A stretch of 32,359 nucleotides of DNA, from contig CABJBO010000020.1 of assembly GCA_902363875.1 (NCBI GenBank), positions 1 through 32,359 on the forward strand, written 5' to 3'. Position 1 is the stretch's first letter, and the number at the start of each line of letters is the position of its first letter. Source of the DNA: Coriobacteriaceae bacterium (GTDB taxonomy: Bacteria; Actinomycetota; Coriobacteriia; Coriobacteriales; Coriobacteriaceae). Positions 8,395 through 17,898 of this stretch are shown here, piece after piece. Below the pieces are notes generated by a model that worked only from the letters and a program-made list of their open reading frames with translations, was not told the origin of the DNA and did no database searches. Made by a program: the position numbers and the translations under genes.

Positions 8395-8712
8395 ATGGGA
8401 GTCAGAACAGCTAACGTGCAGCCGGGAAATATCGGCGAGACGCTGACGGGGCTGGCCGAGGTGATTCACGGTCGTCGCGATGCGTCGCCACAGGAGAGCT
8501 ATACCGCTCGCCTGCTGACCGATGTCGAGGACGAGCTGCTCAAGAAGCTTGCCGAGGAGGCGAGCGAGGTGATCATGGCCTGCAAGGATAACGATCACGA
8601 TCACATCCGCTACGAGGCCGGCGACCTGATCTACCACCTGCTCGTGACGCTCGAGCGCTACGGCATCACCCTCGACGAACTGGCCGGCGAACTCAACGCC
8701 CGCCGCCACTAG
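8395..8712 (+). CDS. hisE: phosphoribosyl-ATP pyrophosphatase
   Basis: The 105-residue all-alpha NTP-PPase hydrolyses phosphoribosyl-ATP to PR-AMP. The metal-binding pattern is clear in LAEEASEVIMA and YEAGDLIYHLLVTL. Start ATG at 8395 follows GAGAGGAAATAACC. It is the last gene of the operon and converges on the phosphatase gene 27 nt away. Confidence 0.95.
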   Translation: MGVRTANVQPGNIGETLTGLAEVIHGRRDASPQESYTARLLTDVEDELLKKLAEEASEVIMACKDNDHDHIRYEAGDLIYHLLVTLERYGITLDELAGELNARRH

Positions 8713-8740
8713 TCATTGGGGACGTTCTTAAACGACTAGT
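8708..8740. repeat. short inverted repeat between convergent genes
   Basis: Arms actagtc (8708-8714) and gactagt (8734-8740) bracket a 19-nt loop. It spans both gene ends, between the hisE stop and the phosphatase stop. Without a T-tract it is a weak terminator candidate; it may be a dispersed repeat. Confidence 0.4.
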
Positions 8741-9651
8741 TAGGCGAGGGGCGTGGATTCCCATTCGCCGGTGGGGTGGGGGATATCGAAGGCCCGGTAG
8801 CCGCAGTCGTAGGCGTGGGCCTGGGCCTCGCGGATGTTCCAGCAGATGTCGCAGGCGCGGTGCGCGTCCGAGCCAAAGGTGATGGGCACCTCGGCATGGG
8901 CGAAGCGGCGCAACAGCCCGGTCGCGGGGTAGTAATCGTCGAGCCCCTTGCGCGGTGCGGCGGTCGAGACCTCGACACGGCGACCCGTATCGTGCGCGCA
9001 CTCGGCCATCTGCCCCCAAAACGGCGCGGGGTCAAAGTCGGGTGCAAAGCCGTCCTTCGAAAAGCGCATGACCAGGTCGGGATGGGCCATCGCGTCAAAG
9101 TTGAGTGAGCTTTCGCAAGCACGGCACCAGTCATCGACGTAGCACTCCCACACGCCGCGCACGCCTAAGTTTTCCCAAACATGCAGGTTGGTATCGTCGT
9201 CGATCCAACCGCAAAGGGAATCGGGTGTATCGGGGCGCGCGATGTCCTCTGTCCCTGCCGTGCCCGCGGCGCCTGCCGCAATATCGCCCGGGTTGCCAAT
9301 CCAGTGCACGCTGCCCAGACGTACGACGGCGCCCTGGGACCAGTGCTCTACCAAGGGCTCGCAGCCCTCGTACCAATCGCATTCAAAACCGTAGATAAAG
9401 GTGAGCTCCGGCGCAATCTGCGCGGCGAGTTTGCGGGCGTCCTCAAAGGACAAACGATGTGCCGGCAAGTCGCCCTCGACGACCTGCACCTCGCAGTTAG
9501 CATCCATACTGGCGGGCAGGGTAAGGTGGTCGGTCGAGACCATGACGCGGCAGCCGGCGGCAGCAGCGGCACGGACGTTGTCCTCGAACGAGGCGTGCCC
9601 GTCCGAGAACGAGGTATGAGTATGGCAATCGACCAGCGGGCAGGCGGGCAT
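8740..9651 (-). CDS. hisJ: histidinol-phosphatase, PHP family
   Basis: The 303-residue PHP-domain protein is a HisJ/HisK-type phosphatase, which removes phosphate from histidinol phosphate. Metal-binding motifs appear in order: DCHTHTSFSDGH, STDHL, GFECDWYEG, LGSVHWIG, MAHPDLVMRF and FGSDAHRACD. A glycine- and alanine-rich insertion (residues about 148-160) follows HWIGNPGD. The frame is open for 22 more codons upstream, but the ATG at 9651 has an AAGGAG site 8 nt before it and begins at the family start. It lies opposite the his operon yet completes the same pathway. Confidence 0.9.
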   Translation of the reverse strand: MPACPLVDCHTHTSFSDGHASFEDNVRAAAAAGCRVMVSTDHLTLPASMDANCEVQVVEGDLPAHRLSFEDARKLAAQIAPELTFIYGFECDWYEGCEPLVEHWSQGAVVRLGSVHWIGNPGDIAAGAAGTAGTEDIARPDTPDSLCGWIDDDTNLHVWENLGVRGVWECYVDDWCRACESSLNFDAMAHPDLVMRFSKDGFAPDFDPAPFWGQMAECAHDTGRRVEVSTAAPRKGLDDYYPATGLLRRFAHAEVPITFGSDAHRACDICWNIREAQAHAYDCGYRAFDIPHPTGEWESTPLA

Positions 9652-9759
9652 GGCGACTCCTTTGCATTTGGTGAATCCGCTCCATTGTAATGGCGCGACC
9701 CCTGGCGCGCCGGGCACGCCGGGGGTCGAAATCGATTGGAAAGGCTGCGCGGCGCGCGG

Positions 9760-9858
9760 TGCGGCCTCGCTCTAAAATGTGTACGTCAGCCTCCAAAAGC
9801 TGCAAAAAATGACATGTTTGGAGGCTGACGTACACGTTTGAGACGAGGGCGAGGGGCG
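9760..9858 (+). repeat. dispersed hairpin repeat, copy A
   Basis: A perfect 19-bp inverted repeat (9779-9797 with 9817-9835) extends through one G-U pair and three A-T pairs to 9775-9839. The 19-nt loop ends in caaaaaatgacatg. Flanking sequence on both sides also matches copy B at 14067-14163. It lies between the ygbA-like gene end and the phosphatase start, both on -. There is no T-tract on either side. Confidence 0.85.
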
Positions 9859-9883
9859 GGGCAGCGCGTGCCGGCGCCGGCGA

Positions 9884-10303
9884 CTACTTGCTTCGTGTCG
9901 CCGCTCGTTTGGACTGCACGGTTATAATCGCGTGCCTCACGGCGGTGATGGGGCGATAGCGGATCATACGCGGTCCCGACCAGCGCATGACCTCGCGGAT
10001 CTTCTCGCGCATGGCAGGCCGGTAACAATGCGAAGGACAGGCCGAGCAAAATGTCTTGGTGCCCATGTGCGGGCAGTGCTCAATGCGCGCGATGGCGTAT
10101 TTCTGCAGCTCGGCGCATTCGGGGCAGAGCGTAATGGTCCGAAGGCCGAGCTTCACGCGCACGGACTCATCGTCGCCAGCCTGTTCGACCGCATGCCCGC
10201 CTCCATGATGCCCGCGGCACCACAGCGCGATCATCTGCGACACCATTTGGGCCTCGCGCTCACGTTTGCGTGCCAGCTCCGGTGTGTCGACCGGGCGCGC
10301 CAT
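9884..10303 (-). CDS. YgbA-family (nitrosative-stress-associated) protein
   Basis: The 139-residue protein matches the YgbA_NO family, known in enterobacteria as nitric-oxide-induced. It keeps the family cysteine and histidine pattern: LWCRGHH, LCPECAELQKYA, RIEHCPHMGTKTFCSACPSHCY, then RPAMREKIREVMRWSGPRM. Six cysteines with nearby histidines suggest an iron-sulfur or zinc site, which is inference. The ATG shares one base with the stop of the upstream ABC exporter (TAATG), and GGGAGG sits within the exporter's last codons, so translation is coupled. Confidence 0.85.
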   Translation of the reverse strand: MARPVDTPELARKREREAQMVSQMIALWCRGHHGGGHAVEQAGDDESVRVKLGLRTITLCPECAELQKYAIARIEHCPHMGTKTFCSACPSHCYRPAMREKIREVMRWSGPRMIRYRPITAVRHAIITVQSKRAATRSK

Positions 10304-13300
10304 TAGCTCAGCCTCCCGTGCTCGACCGAAAGCGAGAAATCGGCAAACGCGCAGGTGCTGGCACGGTGGCTTACGAGCACAATGGTCTTGCCGCGGCGCT
10401 TGAGCTCGTCAACGGCCTGCATTACGGCTGCCTCGTTGAGAGCGTCAAGTGCGCTGGTGGGCTCGTCGAGCAAGATGAAAGGCGCGTCGTTGAGGAAGAT
10501 GCGCGCAAGGCCGATGCGCTGGCGCTCGCCGCCCGAAAGCGAGTCGCCCAGCTCGGCAACGGGCGTGTCGAGACCCTGCGGCAGGCGGTCGATGAGGGCG
10601 GTAAGCGAAGCGGAGCGGCAAGCGTCGAGCAGCTCGGCATCGGTGGCGCTGGCGTGCGCAACCAGCAGATTCTCGCGTACGGTGCCGCAGAACAGATGTG
10701 TGTCCTGGGTCATATAGGCCTCGTGGCTGCGTAGGCTCGCCGTGTTGATGTGGCGGGCATCGACGCCGCTTACCGTGATGGTGCCAGCTGCGGGGTCCCA
10801 AAAACGCATGAGCAGCTTAAGCAGCGTCGACTTGCCCGAGCCCGAGCGCCCCATGATGCAGGTCATGGTACCGGGCGCAAAGGTGCAGGTCACGTCGTCG
10901 AGGATGAGACTCGCAGCGGTGTCGTTCGCGATCTGCTCCGTGGCGCCCGCACCGCCCGCGTCCACGCCGCCCGCATAACTAAAGCTCACATGCTCGGCTG
11001 CGGCGCCGGCAAACTCAACGTCCTGTCCGTCGGCGACCTCGGCGCACTGGGGCCGCTCGTCGAGCAAATCGAGCACGCGTGCGCCCGAGGCGAGCGTCTC
11101 CTGCAGTGAGGCGCCCAGGCGGCTCACGGCCATCACCGAGCCAAACGACGACACAAAGGTAAAGACGGCGACAAACGCTGCGGCAAAGTCAATCGTTCCC
11201 GCAGCCACCAGCTGCAGCGCACGCCCGAGCATCACCAGATTAGCCACAAGAATAAGCGCATCGGCTACGGCCTCGCTGACCGCCTGGCGGCGCTTGAGGC
11301 GCGCGTCCACGGCGCCGACTTGCTCGGTCAGCTTGCCCAGGGCACGGCTGCGATCGGTGCCACCGGCAAACTGGATGGTCTCGCCCGCGCCGCGCAGACT
11401 GTCGAGTACAAAGGCGCCCAGCTTACCGGCGCCCTCGCGGCTCTGGCGGCCGGTGGTGCCGCATGCCTTGGCCGAGGTCAGGGGCAGCAGCACGCCCAGG
11501 CACAGATAGCTCGCCAGCGCAATGCCCGCGAGCTGGGGACTTACAGAAAACAAAAAGGCCTCGAACACGATGGTGCAGACCAGGGCGATGGCGATGGGCG
11601 AGATGGTGTGCGCGTAGAAGACCTCGAGCAGCTCGATATCCGAGGTGACCAGGCTCACGAGCTCGCCCTTGCCGCGGCCCTCGAGCTTGGCGGGGGCGAG
11701 CTGGCGCAGGGCGCCAAACACCAGGTCGCGAATGTGCGCGAGCAGACGGAATGCGATGTAATGGTTGCAGAGCTGCTCGCCGTAGTGGAGCGGCCCGCGT
11801 GCGATGCCGCAGGCGGCACAGGCCGCGCATGCTGCGATCAGACCAAGCCCCAAGGCGTTGCGGCCCAGCGCGGCCATAAGGCCGAGGGCGCCAAAGGCCG
11901 GCACGAACGCGGCGGTGAGCATGCCAATGCTGCCCAGCGCGACGGCTAGCACAAGCCAGCCGGCAAGCGGTCGGACGAGCCCCATCATGCGCCACATGAT
12001 GGACGGCGCCGAGTGACGGGCGCGGCCGGAGTCAGGCGCCGCGGTAGCGGAAGACGAGCCGGCACCGTTGAGGCCATCGGTACAGGCAGTACTGCCGCCA
12101 ACAGCCTCAACCGCGCCGGCATCCTCGGCATCATCCTCCGCATAAGCATATGCCGAGAGCTGCTCCTGGCTGTTCCACATGCGCGCATAGACGCCCGCGG
12201 TGGCCAAAAGCTCGCCGTGAGTCCCGCGTTCGGCAATACGGCCACGCTCCAGCACCAGAATCTGGTCGGCGTCCACGATTGTCGACAGGCGATGCGCCAC
12301 CACGATTACGGTGTGCTCGCCGGCGAGTGATGCAATGACCTCGCCGATTGCGGCTTCGCTTGCGGCGTCCACATTGCTCGTCGCCTCGTCAAACACATAG
12401 ATGGGCGAGTCGTGCAGCAGGGCGCGGGCCATGCACACGCGCTGGCGCTGGCCGCCCGAAAGGTTGGTGCCGCCCTCGTTAATCACCATGTCGAGCCCGC
12501 CGTCGGCCTGCACAAAGGCCGCCACGCGCGTGCGGCCGAGCGCGCGCAAAAGCTCGGCGTCGGTGGCGTTGGGCTGGGCGAGCAGCAGGTTGTCGCGCAG
12601 GGTGCCGGTAAACAGGTAGCCGTTGGTGGGCACCAGCGTGACGGCGCGCATGAGTGAGGCGGCCGTGGCATCGCACAGCTCGACGCCGCCGATGCGAACG
12701 CTGCCACGGTAGGCACCCTTGCGGCCCGCGATAATCCCCGCGAGCGTGGACTTGCCGCCGCCGCTTTCGCCCACGAGTGCCACGAGCGAGCCGTGCGCAA
12801 TGGTCGCGCTGGCGCTGTCCAGCACTGTGCGGTCGCCGTATGCATAGCTCACGCCCGCGAGCTCGATATCGCCGCGACCGTCAAGCTCAACATCGCCGCG
12901 CTCGGGCTCGGGCGTATCCAAAATGCCAAACATGCGGCGCGAGGCGGCCATGCCGTTCATGGCCGTGTGGAACAGCGATCCCAGGCGGCGCATAGGCAAA
13001 AAGAACTCCTGCGACAGAAAGACGATGAGGAAGGCAGCCTCAAAGCCAATCTTGCCCGTGGCGAGCTGCAGCGTGGCTACGATAATGCCGAGCGCGGCGC
13101 CCATATAGACGACCAGGTCCATAACGCAAATGGAGCGCAGCTGCATCACCAGCAGGCGCATGGTCGCTGTGCGGAAACGCTCGGACTCGGCGTTGATGCG
13201 CTTGTGCCAGTCGCGGTCGGCCTGATACACCTTAAGGGTGGTAAGACCCTGAACGGCCTCCAGGAACATGCCGCCCAGATCGACGTAGCTGCCCCAATAC

Positions 13301-13869
13301 TCGGAACCGATCTTTTTTGCGTTGCGCATGACCATCATGATGGAGATGGGGATGACCGGGACGCATACGAGCAGCAGCGCGGCGGGAAGTCCCGCTTGGC
13401 CTACGAGCAGCACGAACAGCGTGATGGGTGCCAGGCCGGCAAAAAAGAGCTGCGGCAGATAGCCGCCAAAGTATACCTGGAGTTGCGTGGCGCCCTCCAC
13501 GCTGGTTTGCACGGCCTCGGCGGTGGGGACGGTTTCGGTATAGGACGGGCCGAGCGCAGTGAGCTTGTCGTAGACGAGCGAACGCACGCGGCGGACGGCT
13601 TTGAAGGCGGCCTTGTCACCGGAACGCTGCGCCAGATAGATGGCGGCGGCGCGCACGATGATGGCGCCGGCGAGCGGCAAGGCCGCCTGTGCGAGGGCAT
13701 CGACGGCGAGCGCGGCGGAAAGACCGTCCGTGACGATGCCGCCCAAGATGCGCGCAAGCACCCACATCACCGTGATGTTTGCCATGAGCGCGATCCATTT
13801 AAACAGGACGCTCGCCACAATGTAGGGCGTTGCCTGCGGAACCAGGGAGAAGAGCCGCTTCTCGAACAT
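10303..13869 (-). CDS. fused CydDC-like ABC exporter
   Basis: The 1188-residue protein holds two full ABC half-transporters, each a six-helix membrane domain plus an ATPase. The first Walker A (GESGGGKST) is near residue 366, with LSGGQRQRV and VFDEATS after it; the second (GRSGSGKST) is near 1004, with LSGGERQRI and LLDEPTS. A Ser/Ala-rich linker around 580-640 joins the halves. Order and sequence resemble CydD then CydC, which export glutathione or cysteine and support cytochrome bd assembly in other bacteria; no cydAB is in this window. Multidrug-type exporters share the architecture, so the substrate is open. The ATG has GGAGG upstream. It starts the operon with the YgbA-like gene. Confidence 0.85.
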   Translation of the reverse strand: MFEKRLFSLVPQATPYIVASVLFKWIALMANITVMWVLARILGGIVTDGLSAALAVDALAQAALPLAGAIIVRAAAIYLAQRSGDKAAFKAVRRVRSLVYDKLTALGPSYTETVPTAEAVQTSVEGATQLQVYFGGYLPQLFFAGLAPITLFVLLVGQAGLPAALLLVCVPVIPISIMMVMRNAKKIGSEYWGSYVDLGGMFLEAVQGLTTLKVYQADRDWHKRINAESERFRTATMRLLVMQLRSICVMDLVVYMGAALGIIVATLQLATGKIGFEAAFLIVFLSQEFFLPMRRLGSLFHTAMNGMAASRRMFGILDTPEPERGDVELDGRGDIELAGVSYAYGDRTVLDSASATIAHGSLVALVGESGGGKSTLAGIIAGRKGAYRGSVRIGGVELCDATAASLMRAVTLVPTNGYLFTGTLRDNLLLAQPNATDAELLRALGRTRVAAFVQADGGLDMVINEGGTNLSGGQRQRVCMARALLHDSPIYVFDEATSNVDAASEAAIGEVIASLAGEHTVIVVAHRLSTIVDADQILVLERGRIAERGTHGELLATAGVYARMWNSQEQLSAYAYAEDDAEDAGAVEAVGGSTACTDGLNGAGSSSATAAPDSGRARHSAPSIMWRMMGLVRPLAGWLVLAVALGSIGMLTAAFVPAFGALGLMAALGRNALGLGLIAACAACAACGIARGPLHYGEQLCNHYIAFRLLAHIRDLVFGALRQLAPAKLEGRGKGELVSLVTSDIELLEVFYAHTISPIAIALVCTIVFEAFLFSVSPQLAGIALASYLCLGVLLPLTSAKACGTTGRQSREGAGKLGAFVLDSLRGAGETIQFAGGTDRSRALGKLTEQVGAVDARLKRRQAVSEAVADALILVANLVMLGRALQLVAAGTIDFAAAFVAVFTFVSSFGSVMAVSRLGASLQETLASGARVLDLLDERPQCAEVADGQDVEFAGAAAEHVSFSYAGGVDAGGAGATEQIANDTAASLILDDVTCTFAPGTMTCIMGRSGSGKSTLLKLLMRFWDPAAGTITVSGVDARHINTASLRSHEAYMTQDTHLFCGTVRENLLVAHASATDAELLDACRSASLTALIDRLPQGLDTPVAELGDSLSGGERQRIGLARIFLNDAPFILLDEPTSALDALNEAAVMQAVDELKRRGKTIVLVSHRASTCAFADFSLSVEHGRLS

Positions 13870-14253
13870 GAAACCTCCGATGCCGTAACGGTGTCGGGCG
13901 GGGTCCTCGGCAGCCGATTAGTTAGCCAAATGCAACTAGAGTAGCATCGTGCAGCCTGTAAGTATGCCGAGGGTAATTTTTTGGCCGATGAACTGCGTAC
14001 AAAGTTCAAAGTTGTTGAGTGCCGCGAACTTTATGGCCTACGGAGTGCGGGCGCAATTCTGATCGTGTGCGGCCCCGCTCCAAAACGTGTACGTCAGCCT
14101 CCAAAACCGACAAAAAATGACATGTTTGGAGGCTGATGTACATATTTGGATAGGGGCGAGGGCGGCGACGGACGAAAGTCACGCTTGCGCCACGTCCGAT
14201 GTGCTAGCGTTTGGGTGAATAAAACGAGCCCGCGCGGAAAGGATCCGGACCGT
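13870..14253. promoter_or_regulatory. divergent intergenic region (exporter / LarC-like gene)
   Basis: This 384-nt gap lies between two divergent starts and must hold both promoters. It includes an AT-richer patch (13915-14040) next to the exporter and hairpin repeat copy B nearer the LarC-like gene. I could not fix -10 and -35 boxes with confidence. Confidence 0.5.
14067..14163 (+). repeat. dispersed hairpin repeat, copy B
   Basis: Arms 14083-14105 and 14125-14147 form a 23-nt stem with one mismatch and two G-U pairs. The 19-nt loop again ends caaaaaatgacatg, as in copy A, and both copies have the same orientation. The flanks gcggccycgctc and ggcgagg are shared. Confidence 0.85.
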
Positions 14254-14739
14254 ATGCAATGCGATAGTACATCCCCGCTGTCTCGCGAGACCGATGCACC
14301 CGAAACTATCGTCAAGCTGGAGTGCGACATCGACGATGCGTCGCCCGAGGTACTCGCTTATGCCGCGGACCGCCTGCGCGAGGCAGGTGCGCGCGAGGTG
14401 CACTGGTTGTCTCTCTACTGCAAAAAAGGTCGCCCCGGCTGGCAGCTGCAGGTGATCTGCTCGCACGAGGATATCGAGTGCCTACAGACGATTATCTTTT
14501 TGGAGACCACGACCAACGCCGTTCGTCGCCAGGTGATGGAACGCGTTTGCCTGCCGCGCCGATTCGAGCAGGTGACAACGCCTTGGGGCGAGGTATCCGT
14601 TAAGGTGGCGACCCTGCCCGACGGCAGCGAGCGCGCGGCTCCCGAGTACGAGGATTGCGCCCGTCTTGCCCGCGAACATGGCGTGCCGCTCCAACGCGTG
14701 ATGCAAACGGCTCAGAGCGTGGCGCTGCGATTCGAGTAA
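14254..14739 (+). CDS. LarC C-terminal-domain-like protein
   Basis: The 161-residue protein resembles the C-terminal half of LarC (DUF111), the CTP-dependent cyclometallase that inserts nickel into the lactate racemase cofactor: IVKLECDIDDASPEVLAYAADRLREAGAREV, CKKGRPGWQLQVIC, ETTTNAVRRQVMERVCLPRR, then a strand-rich end and a YEDCARLAREHGVPL helix. In other bacteria LarC can be made from larC1 and larC2 by a programmed frameshift. Here no larC1, larA, larB or larE is within reach, so it is an orphan. The frame is open back to 14146; I chose the ATG at 14254 because GGAAAGGA lies 10 nt before it and upstream sequence is the repeat. Confidence 0.8.
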   Translation: MQCDSTSPLSRETDAPETIVKLECDIDDASPEVLAYAADRLREAGAREVHWLSLYCKKGRPGWQLQVICSHEDIECLQTIIFLETTTNAVRRQVMERVCLPRRFEQVTTPWGEVSVKVATLPDGSERAAPEYEDCARLAREHGVPLQRVMQTAQSVALRFE

Positions 14740-14812
14740 CACGGTAGATGGGCTCCATATCCGCCAGACCTCGTATTCAGCCCTCATCAACCCCACTCTG
14801 AAAGGACTCCCC

Positions 14813-15361
14813 ATGAAATACCTCATCGCCTCCGACATCCACGGCTCGGCATACTGGGCCGAGCGCCTCTGCACCGCCATCGAATCCGAGCAGCCTGACC
14901 GCATCGTGCTGCTAGGCGACCTGCTCTACCACGGCCCGCGCAACGACCTGCCGCGCGACTATGCCCCCAAGCGTGTGATTCCGCTGCTCAACGCCCTGGC
15001 CGACCGCATCATCGCGGTGCGCGGCAACTGCGACGCCGAGGTCGACCAGATGGTCCTCGACTTCCCCGTCATGGCCGACTACGCCACGCTGTTCGACGAG
15101 ACCGGCCGCGAGCTGTTCCTGACGCATGGCCACGTCTTTGGCGCTGGCATGCATAACAGCGTTGATCACGCGCCCGCGCTGCCCGAGGGCTCCGCGCTCG
15201 TCTACGGCCACACGCACATCAAGGTTAACGAGGCAAGCGAGGCGCACCCGGGCCTGTGGCTCTTCAACCCCGGCAGCGTGAGCATTCCCAAGGACGGTAC
15301 GCACAGCTATGGTATCTACGAGGACGGCGCGTTCCGTCACGTGATCCTGGAGGAGGAATAA
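14813..15361 (+). CDS. YfcE-like metallophosphodiesterase
   Basis: The 182-residue calcineurin-like protein has the ordered metal ligands SDIHG, LGDLLYHGPRND, VRGNCDAEVDQ, THGHVFG and YGHTHIK. This short, single-domain layout is the YfcE/MJ0936 type, with phosphodiesterase activity toward small substrates in characterised members. The ATG at 14813 has AAAGGA upstream. mazG begins 3 nt after its stop. Confidence 0.9.
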   Translation: MKYLIASDIHGSAYWAERLCTAIESEQPDRIVLLGDLLYHGPRNDLPRDYAPKRVIPLLNALADRIIAVRGNCDAEVDQMVLDFPVMADYATLFDETGRELFLTHGHVFGAGMHNSVDHAPALPEGSALVYGHTHIKVNEASEAHPGLWLFNPGSVSIPKDGTHSYGIYEDGAFRHVILEEE

Positions 15362-15363
15362 CC

Positions 15364-16224
15364 ATGGCAGAGCAGCTGGCTCAGCAAAATGCCGAGGGCT
15401 CGCGCGACCTGTCCACGCTGGTAGACGCGTCGGCCGAGCTGCAGCATCTGGTGCAGACCATCTGGCGCCTGCGTCAGCCCGACGGCTGCCCGTGGGACCG
15501 CGAGCAGACGCACCGCAGCATTGGCAAGAACATGATCGAGGAAGCCTACGAGGCGCTCGACTGCATCGAGGCCGACGACGCGGCACACCTGCGCGAGGAG
15601 TTGGGCGACGTGCTCATGCAGGTCGTACTGCATGCGCAGATTGCGGCGGATGCCGGCGAGTTTTCGCTGGCCGATGTGGCGCGCGATATCGACGCCAAGC
15701 TCATCCGTCGTCACCCGCACGTGTTTGGCGATGCGGATGCCGACAACTCCGACGAGGTGCTCAAGATTTGGGACGAGGTCAAGCTTGCCGAGAAGGCCGC
15801 CAAAGACCAGGCCGTGGCGGCAGTCGGGGCCGCACCCGAGGGTCTGCTCGACGGTGTGCCCACGCACCTGCCGGCGCTGATGCAGGCTCAGAAGGTGTCG
15901 CGCAAGGCGGCTGCCGTGGGCTTTGAGTGGGAGACGGTCCAGGACGTGTGGGACGAGGTTGCCGAGGAGCGTGCCGAGTTTGAGGCCGAGGCTCCCGGTT
16001 CTCCCGAGCGCGAGATGGAGTTTGGCGACCTGCTCTTTGCCCTGGTCAACGTTGCGCGCAAGGAGGGAATTGACGCCGAGAGCGCCCTGCGTGCCAGTAC
16101 GGCAAAGTTCCGCCGCCGCTGGGCCGCGATGGAGCAGATGGCGGCCGACGCCCACGTGGATCTGGCCGAGCTTTCGACCCACGGCCTCAATGACCTCTGG
16201 GATGCCGCAAAGGCAGAGGAGTAA
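15364..16224 (+). CDS. mazG: nucleoside triphosphate pyrophosphohydrolase MazG
   Basis: The 286-residue protein has two MazG domains. The first carries DGCPWDREQTHRSIGKNMIEEAYEA and the EELGDVLMQVVLHA metal site; the second carries WDEVAEERAEFEAEAPGS with EFGDLLFALVNVAR. It hydrolyses NTPs to NMPs as house-cleaning. The frame is open to 15256 but the ATG at 15364 follows GGAGGAGGAATAACC and gives the expected start. It is coupled to the YfcE-like gene and ends at a strong terminator. Confidence 0.95.
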   Translation: MAEQLAQQNAEGSRDLSTLVDASAELQHLVQTIWRLRQPDGCPWDREQTHRSIGKNMIEEAYEALDCIEADDAAHLREELGDVLMQVVLHAQIAADAGEFSLADVARDIDAKLIRRHPHVFGDADADNSDEVLKIWDEVKLAEKAAKDQAVAAVGAAPEGLLDGVPTHLPALMQAQKVSRKAAAVGFEWETVQDVWDEVAEERAEFEAEAPGSPEREMEFGDLLFALVNVARKEGIDAESALRASTAKFRRRWAAMEQMAADAHVDLAELSTHGLNDLWDAAKAEE

Positions 16225-16230
16225 GACTGC

Positions 16231-16273
16231 GGGGGCGACGGGACGGACTTGTCCCATCGCCCCTATTATTTTT
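16231..16273 (+). terminator. intrinsic terminator after mazG
   Basis: ggggcga (16232-16238) pairs with tcgcccc (16257-16263), and gggac pairs with gtccc inside, with one mismatch. The tail tattattttt follows. Confidence 0.85.
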
Positions 16274-16281
16274 AAAAAGAT

Positions 16282-16336
16282 TGTATCCCTTGGCTAACTT
16301 AGGGCATAATGCAAAAAGTGCGATAAGGCTAACTTA
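16282..16336 (+). promoter_or_regulatory. probable eno promoter with a repeated 10-mer
   Basis: TTGTAT at 16282 and CATAAT at 16306 are separated by 18 nt, an acceptable but weak promoter. The 10-mer ggctaactta occurs at 16292-16301, inside the spacer, and again at 16327-16336, 35 nt later. This could be a regulator site; I know of no matching regulator. Confidence 0.4.
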
Positions 16337-16400
16337 TGAACCTGCGCGCCGCTGTAGCGTGCAAGCCGTGTCGCCAAGCATTCAACCCGTTTCCAAGTGA

Positions 16401-17702
<1,302 letters not shown>

Positions 17703-17774
17703 GCACGCGGAGCTCGCGGGGGCGGGGAAGACTCGGATTCGCCTTGCTCCAGCCGGGCGCTGTTGAGCACCATT

Positions 17775-17807
17775 GGGCGCTGGGCCATATGGCTCAGCGC
17801 CTTTTTT
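17775..17807 (+). terminator. intrinsic terminator after eno
   Basis: An 11-bp stem (17776-17786 with 17791-17801, one G-U) with loop atat is followed by six T. Confidence 0.92.
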
Positions 17808-17898
17808 ATGTCGAGCAAAGGCTGGCGAAGGCGGTGCGGGTGCTCGTGCTATAACTAAAGGACTTAGCGCAAACAAACCTCAACCGCACAAGGCGCAC

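Noticed and set aside
12793..13944. A 383-codon frame on + opposite the ABC exporter
   Set aside because: Low-complexity composition and complete overlap with a clear two-domain transporter.
9760..14163. CRISPR array from repeated hairpins
   Set aside because: Only two copies 4 kb apart, with no spacer series and no cas genes.
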